A stretch of DNA of 64,000 nt from Symsagittifera roscoffensis (Eukaryota > Xenacoelomorpha > Acoela > Convolutidae). Position 1 is the first letter of the stretch; each line of letters opens with the position of its first letter. The DNA lies in contig NC_087062.1 of the NCBI RefSeq assembly GCF_963678635.1, positions 15,177,789 through 15,241,788 of the forward strand. Direction: 5' to 3'. The notes beneath the pieces are model-generated. The model saw only the letters and a list, made by a program, of their open reading frames with translations. It did not search any database and was not told the DNA's origin. A program made the position numbers and the translations under genes. Positions 32,765-44,993 of this stretch are shown one piece after another.

Positions 32765-33880
32765 AAAAATTGTACACTTTTACATAGATACATACAGTTT
32801 ACATAAATAGACACACACGCAAGTTTTGCTTACATACATGCAAAAATTTCACTTATTAGGTCTGCTGACCTTTAAAATACAAGCACATGTAAACACACAA
32901 ACCAACTTGCATTCACTTCACACTTTCAAGACAAATTTATACACACATTCAGACAAATAGAATCACGCATTACAGACTGGCATTCATATGTCTTTACATA
33001 AAATCATATAAACGTGCCTTTCATACTCATATACGAATATGTATAAGTACTTGCCTACAAAAAGACATGGAATGTACTTTACAAGCATGCAACTACTCAC
33101 GTGTACACACTTTCCGTTTCAACAGACATAAAACTTCAATCATAAGTTTGTACAATTTGCAAACCAGCTAACTTTTAAAAGCTTTGAAACTGAAAAACAT
33201 ACATTGATACAAAATAATTGCTGGTCTTCATTCACTCAATCAAGCGGACTGGCATTCGAGAATTCTTATTTACATAAAAACATACAAATATACATAACTT
33301 CTAAATACTCAAATGAATACACACAAATAGTATGTGCATACATGATTAATTACATTTATACATGCAAAAAAATGTACACTTTTTCATAGATACATACAGT
33401 TTACATAAATAGACACACACGCAAGTTTTGTTTACTTACATGCAAAGATTTTACTTATTAGTTCTGCTGACCTTTGAAATACAAACACCTGTAAACACAC
33501 AAACCAACTTGCATTCACTTCACACATTCAGACAAAAAGAATCACGCATTACAGACTGGCATTCAAACGTCTTTACATACAATCATATAACCGTGCCTTT
33601 CATACTGATATACGAATATGCAGAAATACTTGCCTAAAAACATACATTGGTTGAAAAAATATGCTTGTATTCATTCACTCAATCAAGCGGACATGCAGTC
33701 AAGAGTTCTTACTTACATAAAAACATACAAATTTACATAACTTCTAAATACTCAAATGAGTACACACAAACAGTATGTACATACATGATTAATTACATTT
33801 ATACATGCAAAAAGTTGTGCACTTTTACATAGATACATACAGTTTACATATATACACACATACGCAAAGCATATGTGCGT
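31640..33880 (+). repeat. TACA-rich DNA with about 0.6-kb tandem units (left arm)
   Basis: From 31640 on, the sequence is built from degenerate ACATACA words. Within it, units of about 600 bp repeat from about 32220, 32830 and 33430. Each contains TCTGCTGACCTTT, CACACAAACCAACTTGCATT and CATTCACTCAATCAAGCGGA. The right arm has two such units (about 38640-39740). Open frames here are by-products of the repeat. Confidence 0.8.
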
Positions 33881-35038
33881 ACATATATACTATGCTTATA
33901 GTATCTTGTCTAACTTTCAAGAAAAACTAGAAACATTAGTAAAATTCAAGTTGGGTTATAGTTACTCTTCTAGTTACAATTGTTTTGGTTTACACGCACA
34001 TAAGGAAACAAATTGTACTCATACTTACAAACACATCAACTTGCATACATACACGCATACAAAAAAAGTATTTTTTCTTGCATTTGTTTATAGATTACTA
34101 GAAATATTCACACAAAAATATTTTCATTGCGTTTTACGTATGAATATATTCAAATACAGTCAAACCTACATACACACTTTGATTTTGACAATGCAAACGT
34201 CGCAAGCAGAGATTTGCAAAGAAATGCCAGCTTTCAGCCAACTCATCTACACCATTTAGCAATGTTGTTCATCTTTGAAAAAATAAAAAAGGGCGATAAA
34301 CAATTTTTTAATATGTCTGTTGATCTCCCAAATGAATTTTCCAACGGTATGAAACTTCAACTCAAAATTGACCAGTGATTCATGAGAAGCGCTTTTAGTG
34401 GTCAGAAGAAAAAACCGAGGCTTACTAACTTGCATAACACGGGAAAATTCCAAAACAAATTATTGAAAGTTTTTTGTTGGACGGTCCGAATAGAGTTTTT
34501 TGATATATAGAAAAATGATTTCAAGTAATTATTTAGTTTTGTACAGAAAATTTAGGACAGTGGAAATTTTGGTTCGAAAGAAAAAATAGCCATTGTTCTA
34601 AGAATTGTTATCTTTTTAAAAAAACACTGTTTTTTATTCATTTGTTAGTTCTGTAGTTTGATATATCTTCAGTTGACGATTAAGCTGCAGGTTTAACCGT
34701 GCACCAAATTACATTGACTAGAGTTCCACATTATGTTGTTTTCTCGCTAAACCATCAAAACTTTTTTTTGTTTAAAAAAATATATTTGGTTCTGAAAAAG
34801 CTATTTAATACAGGTTCAACTGTTCTTTTTTTTTTCATCTGTTCCCGTCGTATTTATGCAATATCGATATTTTGAGCTATAGTATCTTAGAAAATAATAT
34901 TTTAACTATGATAAAATTAACGGTAAAGGGTATGTTTTAGAGAAAACAAAAGTTGTTCTAAGCTGATGTTCAGCTCATTTTTTCAGTAATAAGGAAAACT
35001 TTCAGTAATTTTTAAATTTGTGCAAAACAAACAACCCA

Positions 35039-36967
35039 ATCTTCTTTTGCGATTTTGAACTTTCTAGAACGATTGTTTTCTAGACATGATTCTAAATGAA
35101 ACACAAGTTTTTTATAATTTTAAAGAATTAGGAGCAAAAAAAACTTTTGTTCTTTTTGTTTTATTTAATTTGGATTACAAAACAAACAGCTAAACATTAA
35201 TAAACTCAACTTAACTATCCAATTATCATTATTTGAATTTAATTTTTGTCTAATAAGGAAAGAAAATCTCCAGGAGCAGTCTTGTCAAAAATAATACGTT
35301 CTTGAGCGGAATCAGTCAAAACTTACACATACAGTTTTTTAAGGTTTTGCGGTAACGGAGAGCAAACATTGAATTGAAACGGGTAAAATTATGAATCAAA
35401 TGATGAAAGCACGCGTCTGCAGAGGCGTTGTTATTGCGCTAAAAACAGAACAAGTCTGATCATGAATTGGAAATGAAATAGCTGATAAATGCTTTGTTTT
35501 GTATAATCAAGACCACATCTTTTGTAACTTTTGATAGTAATTTTATCGACTCTTCTTCAAATTGAACACTTTCGGACAAGTATTAAAACGCAGCATAGTT
35601 TTGGTTTCTTTTTCATATCTTGTATTCAGCGGCTAATCTAAATGAACACATAAGTTTCTTTATGTCTGATTGAGATTTATGATTGGGTATAGACGTCAGT
35701 CCACAACCAGAAAGTTTTTCAAAAAGAAACCCTTTACATTTTAACCTGATTTAGTCTTACCAGAATTCGTTCATCTGCTGGGAAACTCATCCAATTTGGC
35801 TACGCTGTGTATGATCTATCACTGGCTGATAAGCGAATGGTTCGAATAAACTTGAATTTATGTACATAAGTCCGTGTTTGATTTTTTACGCGTGTTTATC
35901 GGTATGTGTAATTGTTAATTTTTATGTATATATGTTCAGAAGTGTAACAATAGCTAAGAATTAAGCCGCAAATCAAATTCAATGTAGCTTTAGTTCCAGA
36001 TTAGTCGAGATTTTCTAGAACATTTTACTAGGTGTTGTATCTGTACTATGTTCAACCAGATACTACAAAGTAATATAATTATGTGTAAATTGTGTGCATT
36101 GCATGATCGATATTTACGTGCTTTACGGTTTGATTGTATTGGAAATGTTATATCAGAAAAGATGTACAAGCAGGTTGTTCCAAAACATTTTCGACTAAAT
36201 TTAGGATAAATAATTGTAATTGAAAATAAAATTTGATGTCAAAATCAATCCAACTTCTTCTTTTTACTTCTCTTCATTATTCTAGATTGTTTCACCAGAT
36301 GCTAAGTGGGTACAGATTATCAATCAAATTTGGATACGTAAAATTAGTGCGTGTAGATAGGCATTTTAATCAGTTTTTATTTGTAAATGTAAGCACGATT
36401 AATGTCTACTTTGTATGTTTTTGGTTAAATACATTTGTTTATAATGATTCATATGTATAAAGTTACTTATGCGATCAAAAGTATGCCATCAAAAGTATGC
36501 CATCTTTTAAATAGAAAAACAGTTCATCTCATACTTTTTTGCTGCTCTTGATTTCTGAATAGTTCACCACATACTAAAAATTACCAGATACAAAATTAAA
36601 ACGTATTTTTACGGCTACATAGACATATAGTGTGTGATATAGTTTTACCAAACTTATCATTAGTTTCTTAACCTGTAAAATAATCCTGCTCTATGTTGAT
36701 AATCTGGCCACACTTTGGTCTTACTGTTGTTGTCAATATCAATTTTGCTTAAAATTTAATCTGTTAAACAAGGCTAGATTTTATATACATGCCCTTCATT
36801 AGCAGGTTTTAATTTTTTTTTTCAGTTTTTTTTTATCTTTGATAAATCAGATGACTGCACGTTTCGCCCAAAATTCACACATAAGCTGCAGTTGTTAACT
36901 TAAATGCAATCTTTTTTTGTGAAGTTTTGCCACATATACTTTCAAAAAATTGTACTCAATTATCTAT
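35039..36967 (+). other. Inner left arm whose mirror is hidden by the N gap
   Basis: These 1,929 bases have no visible counterpart on the right, because the right arm jumps from the mirror of 36968 (at 37273) to the mirror of 35038 (at 37474) across the gap. AT-rich, with no gene recognised. The frame at 36233-36460 has no support. Confidence 0.7.
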
Positions 36968-37068
36968 CTATCAAATTAACATTTTTTAAATTCGCTCGAT
37001 AATCCTTAAATTTCTCTGTTCCAATCTTGACCTAGCCTCATTCGATAAAACAGTGTTTTTATTGTTGG

Positions 37069-37173
37069 GATGATAGTTAAGCCATACCGACTACACCAGT
37101 GAGGGGCACTCTGAGGAGAGTAGCGACGAGCAACGCCTCTCACTGGTGTACTCGGTATGGCTTAACTATCATC
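37069..37173. repeat. Central hairpin of the foldback element
   Basis: GATAGTTAAGCCATACCGA and the near-symmetric right stem (TCGGTATGGCTTAACTATC) surround a 35-base loop at 37104-37138. The stem continues outward as the arms. The loop is GC-richer than the arms. Confidence 0.85.
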
Positions 37174-37273
37174 CAACAATAAAAACACTGTTTTACCGAA
37201 TGAGGCTAGGTCAAGATTTGAACAGAAAAATTTAAAGATTATCGAGCGAATTTAAAAAATGTTAATTTGATAG

Positions 37274-37473
37274 NNNNNNNNNNNNNNNNNNNNNNNNNNN
37301 NNNNNNNNNNNNNNNNNNNNNNNNNNNNNNNNNNNNNNNNNNNNNNNNNNNNNNNNNNNNNNNNNNNNNNNNNNNNNNNNNNNNNNNNNNNNNNNNNNNN
37401 NNNNNNNNNNNNNNNNNNNNNNNNNNNNNNNNNNNNNNNNNNNNNNNNNNNNNNNNNNNNNNNNNNNNNNNNN
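37274..37473. other. Assembly gap (200 N)
   Basis: Exactly 200 N, a conventional placeholder length. Arm symmetry predicts about 1.93 kb of real sequence here. Confidence 0.98.
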
Positions 37474-39951
37474 TGGGTTGTTTATTTTGCACAAATTAAA
37501 AAAATTACTGAAAGTTTTATTTATTACTGAAAAAATGAGCTGAACATCAGCTTAGAACAACTTTTGTTTTCTCTAAAACATACCCTTTACCGTTAATTTT
37601 ATCATAGGTAAAAGATTATTTTCTAAGATACTATAGCTCAAACTATCGATATTGCATAAATACGGGGGAAAAGATGAAAAAAAGAACAGTTGAACCTGTA
37701 TTAAATAGCTTTTTCAGAACCAAAAATATTTTTTTAAACAAAAAAAAGTTTTGATGGTTTAGCGAGGAAAACAACAAAATGTGGAACTCTAGTCAATGTA
37801 ATTTGGTGTACGGTTAAACCTGCAGCTTAATCTTCAACTGAAGATATATCAAACTACAGAACTAACAAATGAATCAAAAAACAGTGTTTTTTTAAAAAAG
37901 ATTAACAATTCTTAGAACAATGGCTAATTTTTTTTTTCGAACCAAAATTTCCTCTGTCTTAAATTTTCTGTACAAAACTAAATAATTACTTGAAATCAAT
38001 TTTCTATATGTCAAAAAACTCTATTCGGACCGTCCAACAAAAAACTTTCAATAATTTGTTTTGGAATTTTCCCGTGTTATGCAAGTTAGTAAGCCTCGGT
38101 TTTTTCTTCTGACCACTAAAAGCGCTTCTTATGACTCACTGGTCAATTTTGAGTTGAAGTTTGATACCGTTGGAAAATTCGTTTGGGAGATCAACAGACA
38201 TATTAAAAAATTGTTTATCGCCCTTTTTTATTTTTTCAAAGATGAACAACATTGCTAAATGGTGTAGATGAGTTGGCTGAAAGCTGGCATTTCTTTGCAA
38301 ATCTCTGCTTGCGACGTTTGCATTGTCAAAATCAAAGTGTGTATGTAGGTTTGACTGTATTTGAATATATTCATACGTAAAACGTAATGAATACATTTTT
38401 GTGTGAATATTTCTAGTAATCTATAAACAAATGCAAGAAAAAATACTTTTTGTGTATGTGTGTATGTATGCAAGTTGATCTGTTTGTAAGTATGAGTACA
38501 ATTTTTTTCCTTATGTGCGTGTAAACCAAAACAATTGTAACTAGAAGAATAACTATAACCCAACTTGAATTTTACTAATGTTTCTAGTTTTTCTTGAAAG
38601 TTAGACAAGATACTATAAGCATAGTATATATGTACGCACATATGCTTTGCGTATGTGTGTAAATATGTAAACTGTATGTATCTATGTAAAAGTGCACAAC
38701 TTTTTGCATGTATAAATGTAATTAATCATGTATGTACATACTGTTTGTGTGTACTCATTTGAGTATTTAGAAGTTATGTAAATTTGTATGTTTTTATGTA
38801 AGTAATAACTCTTGACTGCATGTCCGCTTGATTGAGTGAATGAATACAAGCATATTTTTTCAACCAATGTATGTTTTTAGGCAAGTATTTCTGCATATTC
38901 GTATATCAGTATGAAAGGCACGGTTATATGATTGTATGTAAAGACGTATGAATGCCAGTCTGTAATGCGTGATTCTTTTTGTCTGAATGTGTGAAGTGAA
39001 TGCAAGTTGGTTTGTGTGTTTACAGGTGTTTGTATCTCAAAGGTCAGCAGAGCTAATAAGTAAAATCTTTGCATGTATGTAAACAAAACTTGCGTGTGTG
39101 TCTATTTATGTAAATTGTATGTATCTATGAAAAAGTGTACAATTTTTTGCATGTATAAATGCAATTAATCATGTATGCACATACTATTTGTGTGTATTCA
39201 TTTGAGTATTTAGAAGTTATGTATATTTGTATGTTTTTATGTAAATAAGAGTTCTCGAATGCCAGTCCGCTTGATTGAGTGAATGAAGACCAGCAATTAT
39301 TTTGTATCAATGTATGTTTTTCAGTTTAAAAGCTTTTAAAAGTTAGCTGGTTTGCAAATTGTACAAACTTATGATTGAAGTTTTATGTCTGTTGAAACGG
39401 AAAGTGTGTACACATGAGTAGTTGCATGCTTGTAAAGTACATTCCATGTCTTTTTGTAGGCAAGTGCTTATACATATTCGTATATGAGTATGAAAGGCAC
39501 GTTTATATGATTTTATGTAAAGACATATGAATGCCAGTCTGTAATGCGTGATTCTTTTTGCCTGAATGTGTGTATAAATTTGTCTTGAAAGTGTGAAGTG
39601 AATGCAAGTTGGTTTGTGTGTTTACATGTGCTTGTATTTTAAAGGTCAGCAGAACTAATAAGTGAAATTTTTGCATGTATGTAAGCAAAACTTGCGTGTG
39701 TGTCTATTTATGTAAACTGTATGTATCTATGTAAAAGTGTACAATTTGTAGAAATATTTGATCTTCCAGGTATCCTCATTATGAACATTTAACTTTGAAA
39801 AAGTGGCATATGTTGCATTGATAATTTCAATTTATCTGCAGTCAATGATTATGAAAAATATTTCAAAATTTTAACAAGAAAGATCAGTTTTCAAGTTTTC
39901 ACAAAATTTTGTCGATGGAAGCATCACACAACAAGTCCAATTGGAGACAGC

Positions 39952-40134
39952 ATGGAGTCCAAAGTGTTTGATGAACTGTTACTCATAGATGTAAAAATTA
40001 CGATAAGAAACTTATTAGAAAAAATTTATGGTTTATTGAGGAAAATCATTGATCGTGCAGACATGCGGCTGGTAGAGCTGAAGACGGTAAGCGAGCAAAT
40101 TCTCAGTGACAGGTACTGTATATTTGAAGGATGA
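39952..40134 (+). CDS. Small ORF in right arm (60 residues)
   Basis: Mirror of the left-arm ORF at 31094-31270: MESKVFDELLLIDVKITIRN and on, ending CIFEG and TGA. Open in both arms with a two-codon in-frame length difference. Unknown function. Confidence 0.35.
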   Translation: MESKVFDELLLIDVKITIRNLLEKIYGLLRKIIDRADMRLVELKTVSEQILSDRYCIFEG

Positions 40135-40512
40135 TTGATCAATCTCTAAAAGTCACAAATTTTCAATGGGTTTCATTTGAAAAATCATAATTTTGAATCA
40201 AAGTTATAAACCCACAGAAGTGAAGCAATTGTGTAATCAGATAAAAAGTCAGTACCACTTTTTTAAATTCAAGATTTATTTAGTCGATAGAGCTTTTTAT
40301 GAAATAGCACAAAATGCTTACGCCTTTTTTCTTTGAAATGAATAGCAAGTCTTTCTGCATTGAGGCTCAAAATTTTAATTCCTCAAAGTAAAACTGTCTA
40401 ACAAACTTTTTATTGTCAAATTAAACATGTCTTTGTTAGTCGTTCTAGCTTAAGATAACACAACATAATTGACGTTTATCGAAATGCATTGAAACTACAA
40501 AATGGCACTTAC

Positions 40513-40579
40513 AAGTTTTCGGAAACTGCTGTAGCCAAATTGGTGTGAAAGCGTTGTTTAGTGTGAAACAGCTATCATC
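40513..40579 (-). CDS. Possible second exon of small secreted peptide, right arm
   Basis: Mirror of 30649-30715, same 22 codons, acceptor and donor retained. Confidence 0.38.
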
Positions 40580-40656
40580 CTGACGGAATCCGAAGATTCA
40601 GGTAGAGTGTTGATGATAAGGCTTGATTTTTTATCTTAAAATTTCAAACAACTAAC

Positions 40657-40725
40657 CGTTTTTCGAAGACATGTTTTGTTAATAGAGAAGACAAATATCG
40701 ATGCAAAAATGAGAAGAAATTTCAT
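40657..40725 (-). CDS. Possible signal-peptide exon, right arm
   Basis: Mirror of 30503-30571 with the same 23 codons and GTTAGT donor. Confidence 0.42.
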
Positions 40726-41255
40726 GATGCGAACTGTTTTGATACTGCTAGTAGTGATCACCTCAAGCATATATTGAGAGAAAGGTTGAACTCTTGATAA
40801 CACAATTAGTTGCAGATGAATAATCGAATATTTTGGTCAAAAATCCACCGTATTTTGAGAGACAATAGCGTAATCATGGAAACATTCAAAAGATCAGATT
40901 TATATTTAAAAACTCAAAATTTAATTTGTTGAGCAGAAGGTTAGTCAATGATAATAACTGATAGCGCTTCAAACTTTTGAATAGAAAGCTCTTGCTAAAG
41001 CCAAATTGAGTTAATTAGAAGTTAGTGAGAACAGTTGATTAGATTGTAGTATCAAATTAAAAATTATTTAATTGCATATTCTTTTAATGGAAAAATCAAA
41101 AATTTTGGATGCTCAAACTATAACTCTGAATTCATATCAAGTTTTGAGTTTGTATCCATAAGTTGTCTTAGTTTGTGTTCAGTCTTTCCCGATTGAATTT
41201 GCTCTAATTTGAATAACTGCTTTCCTTAAAAGTCGCAAATAACTTTTCACCTGCT

Positions 41256-41558
41256 TTATTCGATGGTCACTCTGTTCTGTCGTATATATTGGCACACAAA
41301 TAACAGTTTTCCCCAAGTTTCTAGGTCCGCTCTGATGAATATTTTCACAATTTCTGTTAGCACAAAAAAGTTAATAGGAAATACTAGACGTTTTCTAGAA
41401 GCCCCGAAAATTGTTTCCTTTTTATTATAAAAAGTGGTATATGCAAGTCTTAGAAATGGCTGCAGCAAAATTAATGGGCACTTTTGGCTTTCATCAGTGT
41501 TCTCGTTTTTCCAGATCTTTACCCACTTCAACTTATTAGCTCTTTCAACCTTTCTATA
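41256..41558 (-). CDS. Exon-like ORF in right arm, shortened
   Basis: Mirror of 29675-29977. The peptide is the same over 91 residues but stops (TAA) before the donor that the left arm keeps, so the right copy may be the degraded one. Confidence 0.35.
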   Translation of the reverse strand, partial: YRKVERANKLKWVKIWKNENTDESQKCPLILLQPFLRLAYTTFYNKKETIFGASRKRLVFPINFFVLTEIVKIFIRADLETWGKLLFVCQYIRQNRVTIE

Positions 41559-42303
41559 AAATCAAAGCTTTTGTCATAAATTTTAGACCTTTTTTCAGTC
41601 TCCTGTAGACACGGAAAATGGAAATGTCGAAACTTTTAAGCCAATTTCCTTATTTTAGAGTTTTCAGTGTTTTCAATTTTTCTTTGTTTTTACCTTCATT
41701 TGGCTGAACTTTGTTTTTACCTTGATTTGGCTGAAATTTGTCATTCTTATTTCGGTCAAATTGATTAATAATTTTTGCCTAAATAGAGGTGGCGGCCGCC
41801 GCACTTGACAAATTTTGCTTTCTTCGAGATTCAGCAATAAAACATGCATTTTTGAAGGAAATCGTTCACCGCAGCCAACAGTTAAGCTACGCTGCCAAAA
41901 TCTTGTGCTTTCCTATATACTATATAGTTTGGTCGCATATAATAGGTATATAAGGTCATTTTACATGTAAACAAGCCAATACCCTCAAACTTTAGAAGGG
42001 AAAACATGCACCGACCAAAACTTAATTCCATTCCCGTTTCCACAACGTTCAGTGGGAATACTCATTAATATACCGAAGTTTTACATGAGAACTATTAGGT
42101 ATAAAATTATTCATGGTGACAATTAGGATTATTACATAGTGACCATTAGTTATAAAATTATACATGGTGACAATTAGGATTATTACATGGTGACCATTGC
42201 TGATCATTTAATACATGGTGACCATTATGATTTATACCTAATGGTCATCCATGTATGACAACCCCCCCCCCCCCAGATCCTAACGCACTATATGCATACT
42301 ACT

Positions 42304-42309
42304 GACCTT
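42304..42309. repeat. Target site duplication (right) of foldback element
   Basis: GACCTT directly after the terminus GCATACTACT, identical to 28917-28922. Confidence 0.85.
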
Positions 42310-43156
42310 CATTTTAGACGACTTTTTAAAAATAAAATGACCCACGTGATTTCAGTTGTGTTCTTCCCATTATAGCCCTTTAGCCCTCATCTTAAAAAAC
42401 ACTGTGATTGCCCTATTATGAGCTCAATGATTGAAAAGACCCCCAAATATACAGATATACAGTTTAGTTCTTAGTTTCTCTTTGTGATCTTTAGTTTTAA
42501 TTGTAACCAGGTGAATTGTTTCTTGATCATAAGCTTTGCTCCAATTGGTTTAACTTATTCAAAAAATTCCTTTCACCACCTGTTGAAACTGAAAGCGACT
42601 CAAGGTGACTTAGCTTAACCTGGACCAAGTTAGCAATCTCCCCCCTCTGTCAATTTAAAAGAGATAATTCACTCGGTTAAGAGAAGAGCAATCTTTTTCA
42701 ACCAATCAGAATTCAGCTTTTTGCGCTCTAACTTTTTTTTTAAATTTCTCGTTTAGCTTTCTGGGACACTGAGCGTCCCCGGAAGCTAAACGAAATATAT
42801 CTAAGCTTTTAGGGGCGTCGTTCAATGGGTAGTAAGGGGGGTAGAGATTATTCACATGGGCCCATAATCTACGAACTCGAAAAATGATATAGACAAAAGG
42901 CCGTTTTTTTGTTTTCCTTGAATTCACGAACTCTTGCGACTATGGTATATACCAAAAAAATCCCCCTCCTATGTAAAAACAGTAAATTAGGACTACAGCT
43001 TTCTTGTGAAAAATTCGAATTTGTCGCATGATGGGTCAGAAAATTGCTGATTTAATATTATTTACAATCTCCCTCTTTCTTGAAAAGGGGGGGATTATGA
43101 GTATTGAGTAGATCTAGATCCGAACTATCTCTTCCTGTTGGTTTGTTTGTTTTCAG
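42310..43156. other. Rest of CAP1 intron 5
   Basis: Contains a fragment related to the ACCAAGTTA MITE near 42624 and an inverted GGGACACTGAGCGTCCC hairpin near 42762-42778. No gene seen. Confidence 0.5.
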
Positions 43157-43239
43157 AAAACGAACTGCTGATGGCACTGCTGGTTGCTTGTGGCATCACT
43201 CTTGGAAAGTCCAGTTATGCCAGCTATGATGTAAATTAG
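43157..43239 (+). CDS. CAP1 exon 6: hydrophobic C-terminal tail
   Basis: The exon encodes ENELLMALLVACGITLGKSS and a short polar end, stop TAG at 43237-43239. Acceptor TTTGTTTTCAG, phase 1, matching exon 5 on the far side of the foldback element. The hydrophobic run of 14 residues could be a short membrane anchor. Assignment rests on phase, the parallel CAP2 structure and position. Confidence 0.78.
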
Positions 43240-43710
43240 TGTGTATTAAAAATGTGAAACACTAGAATAAATGTGTCATTCCCAAGTGTACTTATGACAT
43301 GCAAATTTTGCAAGAATCATAAAAGAATTAAATGGCGGTAAAGAAATTTCTGATTACATACTCAATTAAGTTTTATTAACTATAATTCGAATCTACCTAT
43401 TTTGAGAATGTTTGCTAAAATGATGTAAATACATAAAGAAACTTTGACTTTGCATGCATTTTTACAAGTTTCATATATTGCGTTCGCCTTAGAGGAAATA
43501 AAATCCAGCAATCTCCGCTGTGAGTTTTTGCTGAGTATCTGCTAGAGAATAGCAGAAACTTCAATAGGCACTCAGTTTACCAAAAGGAACTGAGCTTACC
43601 AAGAATTTAGCAAAAAATAAGCAAAAATGTTTTTTTTTTTAAGTTTCTTGCAAGATTTGAATTTCGAGAACACTGGAGTTGTCAATTTCATTCAGAAAAA
43701 CAAATCAAAT

Positions 43711-44993
43711 TTTGTAAATACATTTTCATTAATTGATGAAAGACCTATTTAAAAAGTAGGGTGAATTGATTTTAATCATTACATCGAAGAATAAAAATTT
43801 AACTTTGTTTTCAACCTCATACTCAATGAAATGAAAAAATATAATAGATTTCCAGATTTAGATAGAAATTATGGGATCAACCCTACAATCCACTCTAACT
43901 GACCTACCGTAGACATTCCCCCAGCGCCACGCATTAATTTTCAAATTATTTTTGTATAAATATGCACTTCGAGCAAGCGACCAGAATATATTGCTTGAGA
44001 AAGTGTTGGATTCGGAATAGCTATTTTAAACAGTTGATTACCATTTATTTTTGAGTGATTTTTCAAGATTTTTAGACTTTAGATCGATTTATGTTGCCAT
44101 CGAAGATAATTTCAGAAAAGTCAATATTACTTCCACCCTGAAATAAATAGGGGATTTGTAAGCGGTTGGTCCGCAAGTAGATATGATACGGTAATTAAAA
44201 ATGTTCATTGAAACAACGCAATTACTTTCACATGAAAAAAATATCAACTGCAACACAGATTTTGTAGCCGTATTGTATGGTTTCCCTTTTTTAACTTTAA
44301 ACAACCTAACACCTTACAATTTCACTCCATACTTTTTATTGTCTTAGCAAATTTATAAATATATTTTCATTAATTGATGAACGACCTATTTAAAAAGTAG
44401 GGTGAATTGATTTTAATCATTACATCGCGGAAAAAAATTTAACTTTGTTTTCAACCTTATACTCAATGAAATGAAAAACTACAATAGATTTCCAGATTTA
44501 GATAGAAATTATGGGATCAACCCTACAATCCACTCTAACTGACCTACCGTAGACATTCCCCCAGCCACGTAATATTTTTCAAATTAATTTTGTGTAAATA
44601 TGCACTTCGAGCAAGCGACCAGAATATATTGCTTGAGAAAATGTTAGATTCGGAATAGCTATTTTAAACAGTTGATAACCATTTAATTTTGAATGATTTT
44701 TCAAGTTTTTTAGACTTTAGATCGATTTATGTTGCCATCAAAGATAATTTCAGGAAAGTCAATATTACTTCCACCCTGAACTAATTAGGGGATTTGTAAG
44801 CGGTTGATCCGCAAATAGATACGATACGGTATATATAATTGTTCATTGAAACAACGCAATTACTTTCACATGAAATTAATATCAACGACAACTCAGATTT
44901 TATAGCCGTATTGTATCGTTTCCTTTTTAAAACTCTAAACAACTTAACACCTTACAATTTCACTATCTATTTTTTGTTGCCTTAGCAATTTAA
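43711..44993. repeat. Two-copy tandem repeat, 641-bp unit
   Basis: Unit 1 43711-44351 and unit 2 44352-44993 share long stretches such as CATTTTCATTAATTGATGAA, ATCAACCCTACAATCCACTC and AGCAAGCGACCAGAATATAT. Single-base differences and small indels only. It starts about 470 bases after the CAP1 stop codon. No coding frame is kept in both units. Confidence 0.85.

Larger units (their letters stand above)
28923..42303. mobile_element. 13.4-kb foldback element with long inverted arms
   Basis: Termini AGTAGTATGC (28923) and GCATACTACT (ending 42303), flanked by the 6-bp direct repeat GACCTT. Nearly the whole element is two inverted arms: left 28923-37103, right 37139-42303, around a 35-base loop. 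The arms match with scattered substitutions, one indel of about 1.29 kb (left 31472-32764 absent on the right) and the N gap. Termini starting AG and a 6-bp duplication are shared with Polintons/Mavericks. I see no DNA polymerase B, integrase, ATPase or capsid gene, so it is at most a non-autonomous relative. It lies in CAP1 intron 5. Confidence 0.85.
23936..43239 (+). other. Gene span CAP1: six-exon CAP-superfamily secreted/membrane protein
   Basis: Exons 23936-24122, 25350-25424, 27138-27319, 27938-28119, 28412-28461 and 43157-43239 join in phase to 759 bases, 252 residues plus stop. CAP (SCP/TAPS) proteins are extracellular alpha-beta-alpha folds with roles from lipid binding to reproduction and defence. 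Here: signal peptide (about 1-33), CAP domain with the His of LDGHNEHR, the motif GENLYATS, GHLTQMMW (the HFTQ signature) and CNYSPAGN, a Cys-rich extension, and a short hydrophobic tail. The order resembles GLIPR1-type proteins. Intron 1 is GC-AG. Intron 5 (14.7 kb) contains the whole foldback element. The gene is nested in a DYRK intron on the opposite strand. AATAAA at 43266 may be its poly(A) signal. Confidence 0.9.

Noticed and set aside
31640-34260. Many 60-130 codon ORFs in the TACA-rich arms
   Set aside because: They follow the repeat unit, have Thr/His/Tyr composition set by ACATACA, and appear in several frames and on both strands.
37252-37530. Open frames across the N run
   Set aside because: They consist of unknown bases.
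28923-42303. Palindrome as a pure read artefact (missed adapter)
   Set aside because: The arms differ by substitutions, a 1.29-kb indel and a 6-bp indel, and the whole is flanked by a target duplication; a read artefact would be an exact mirror with no such duplication.
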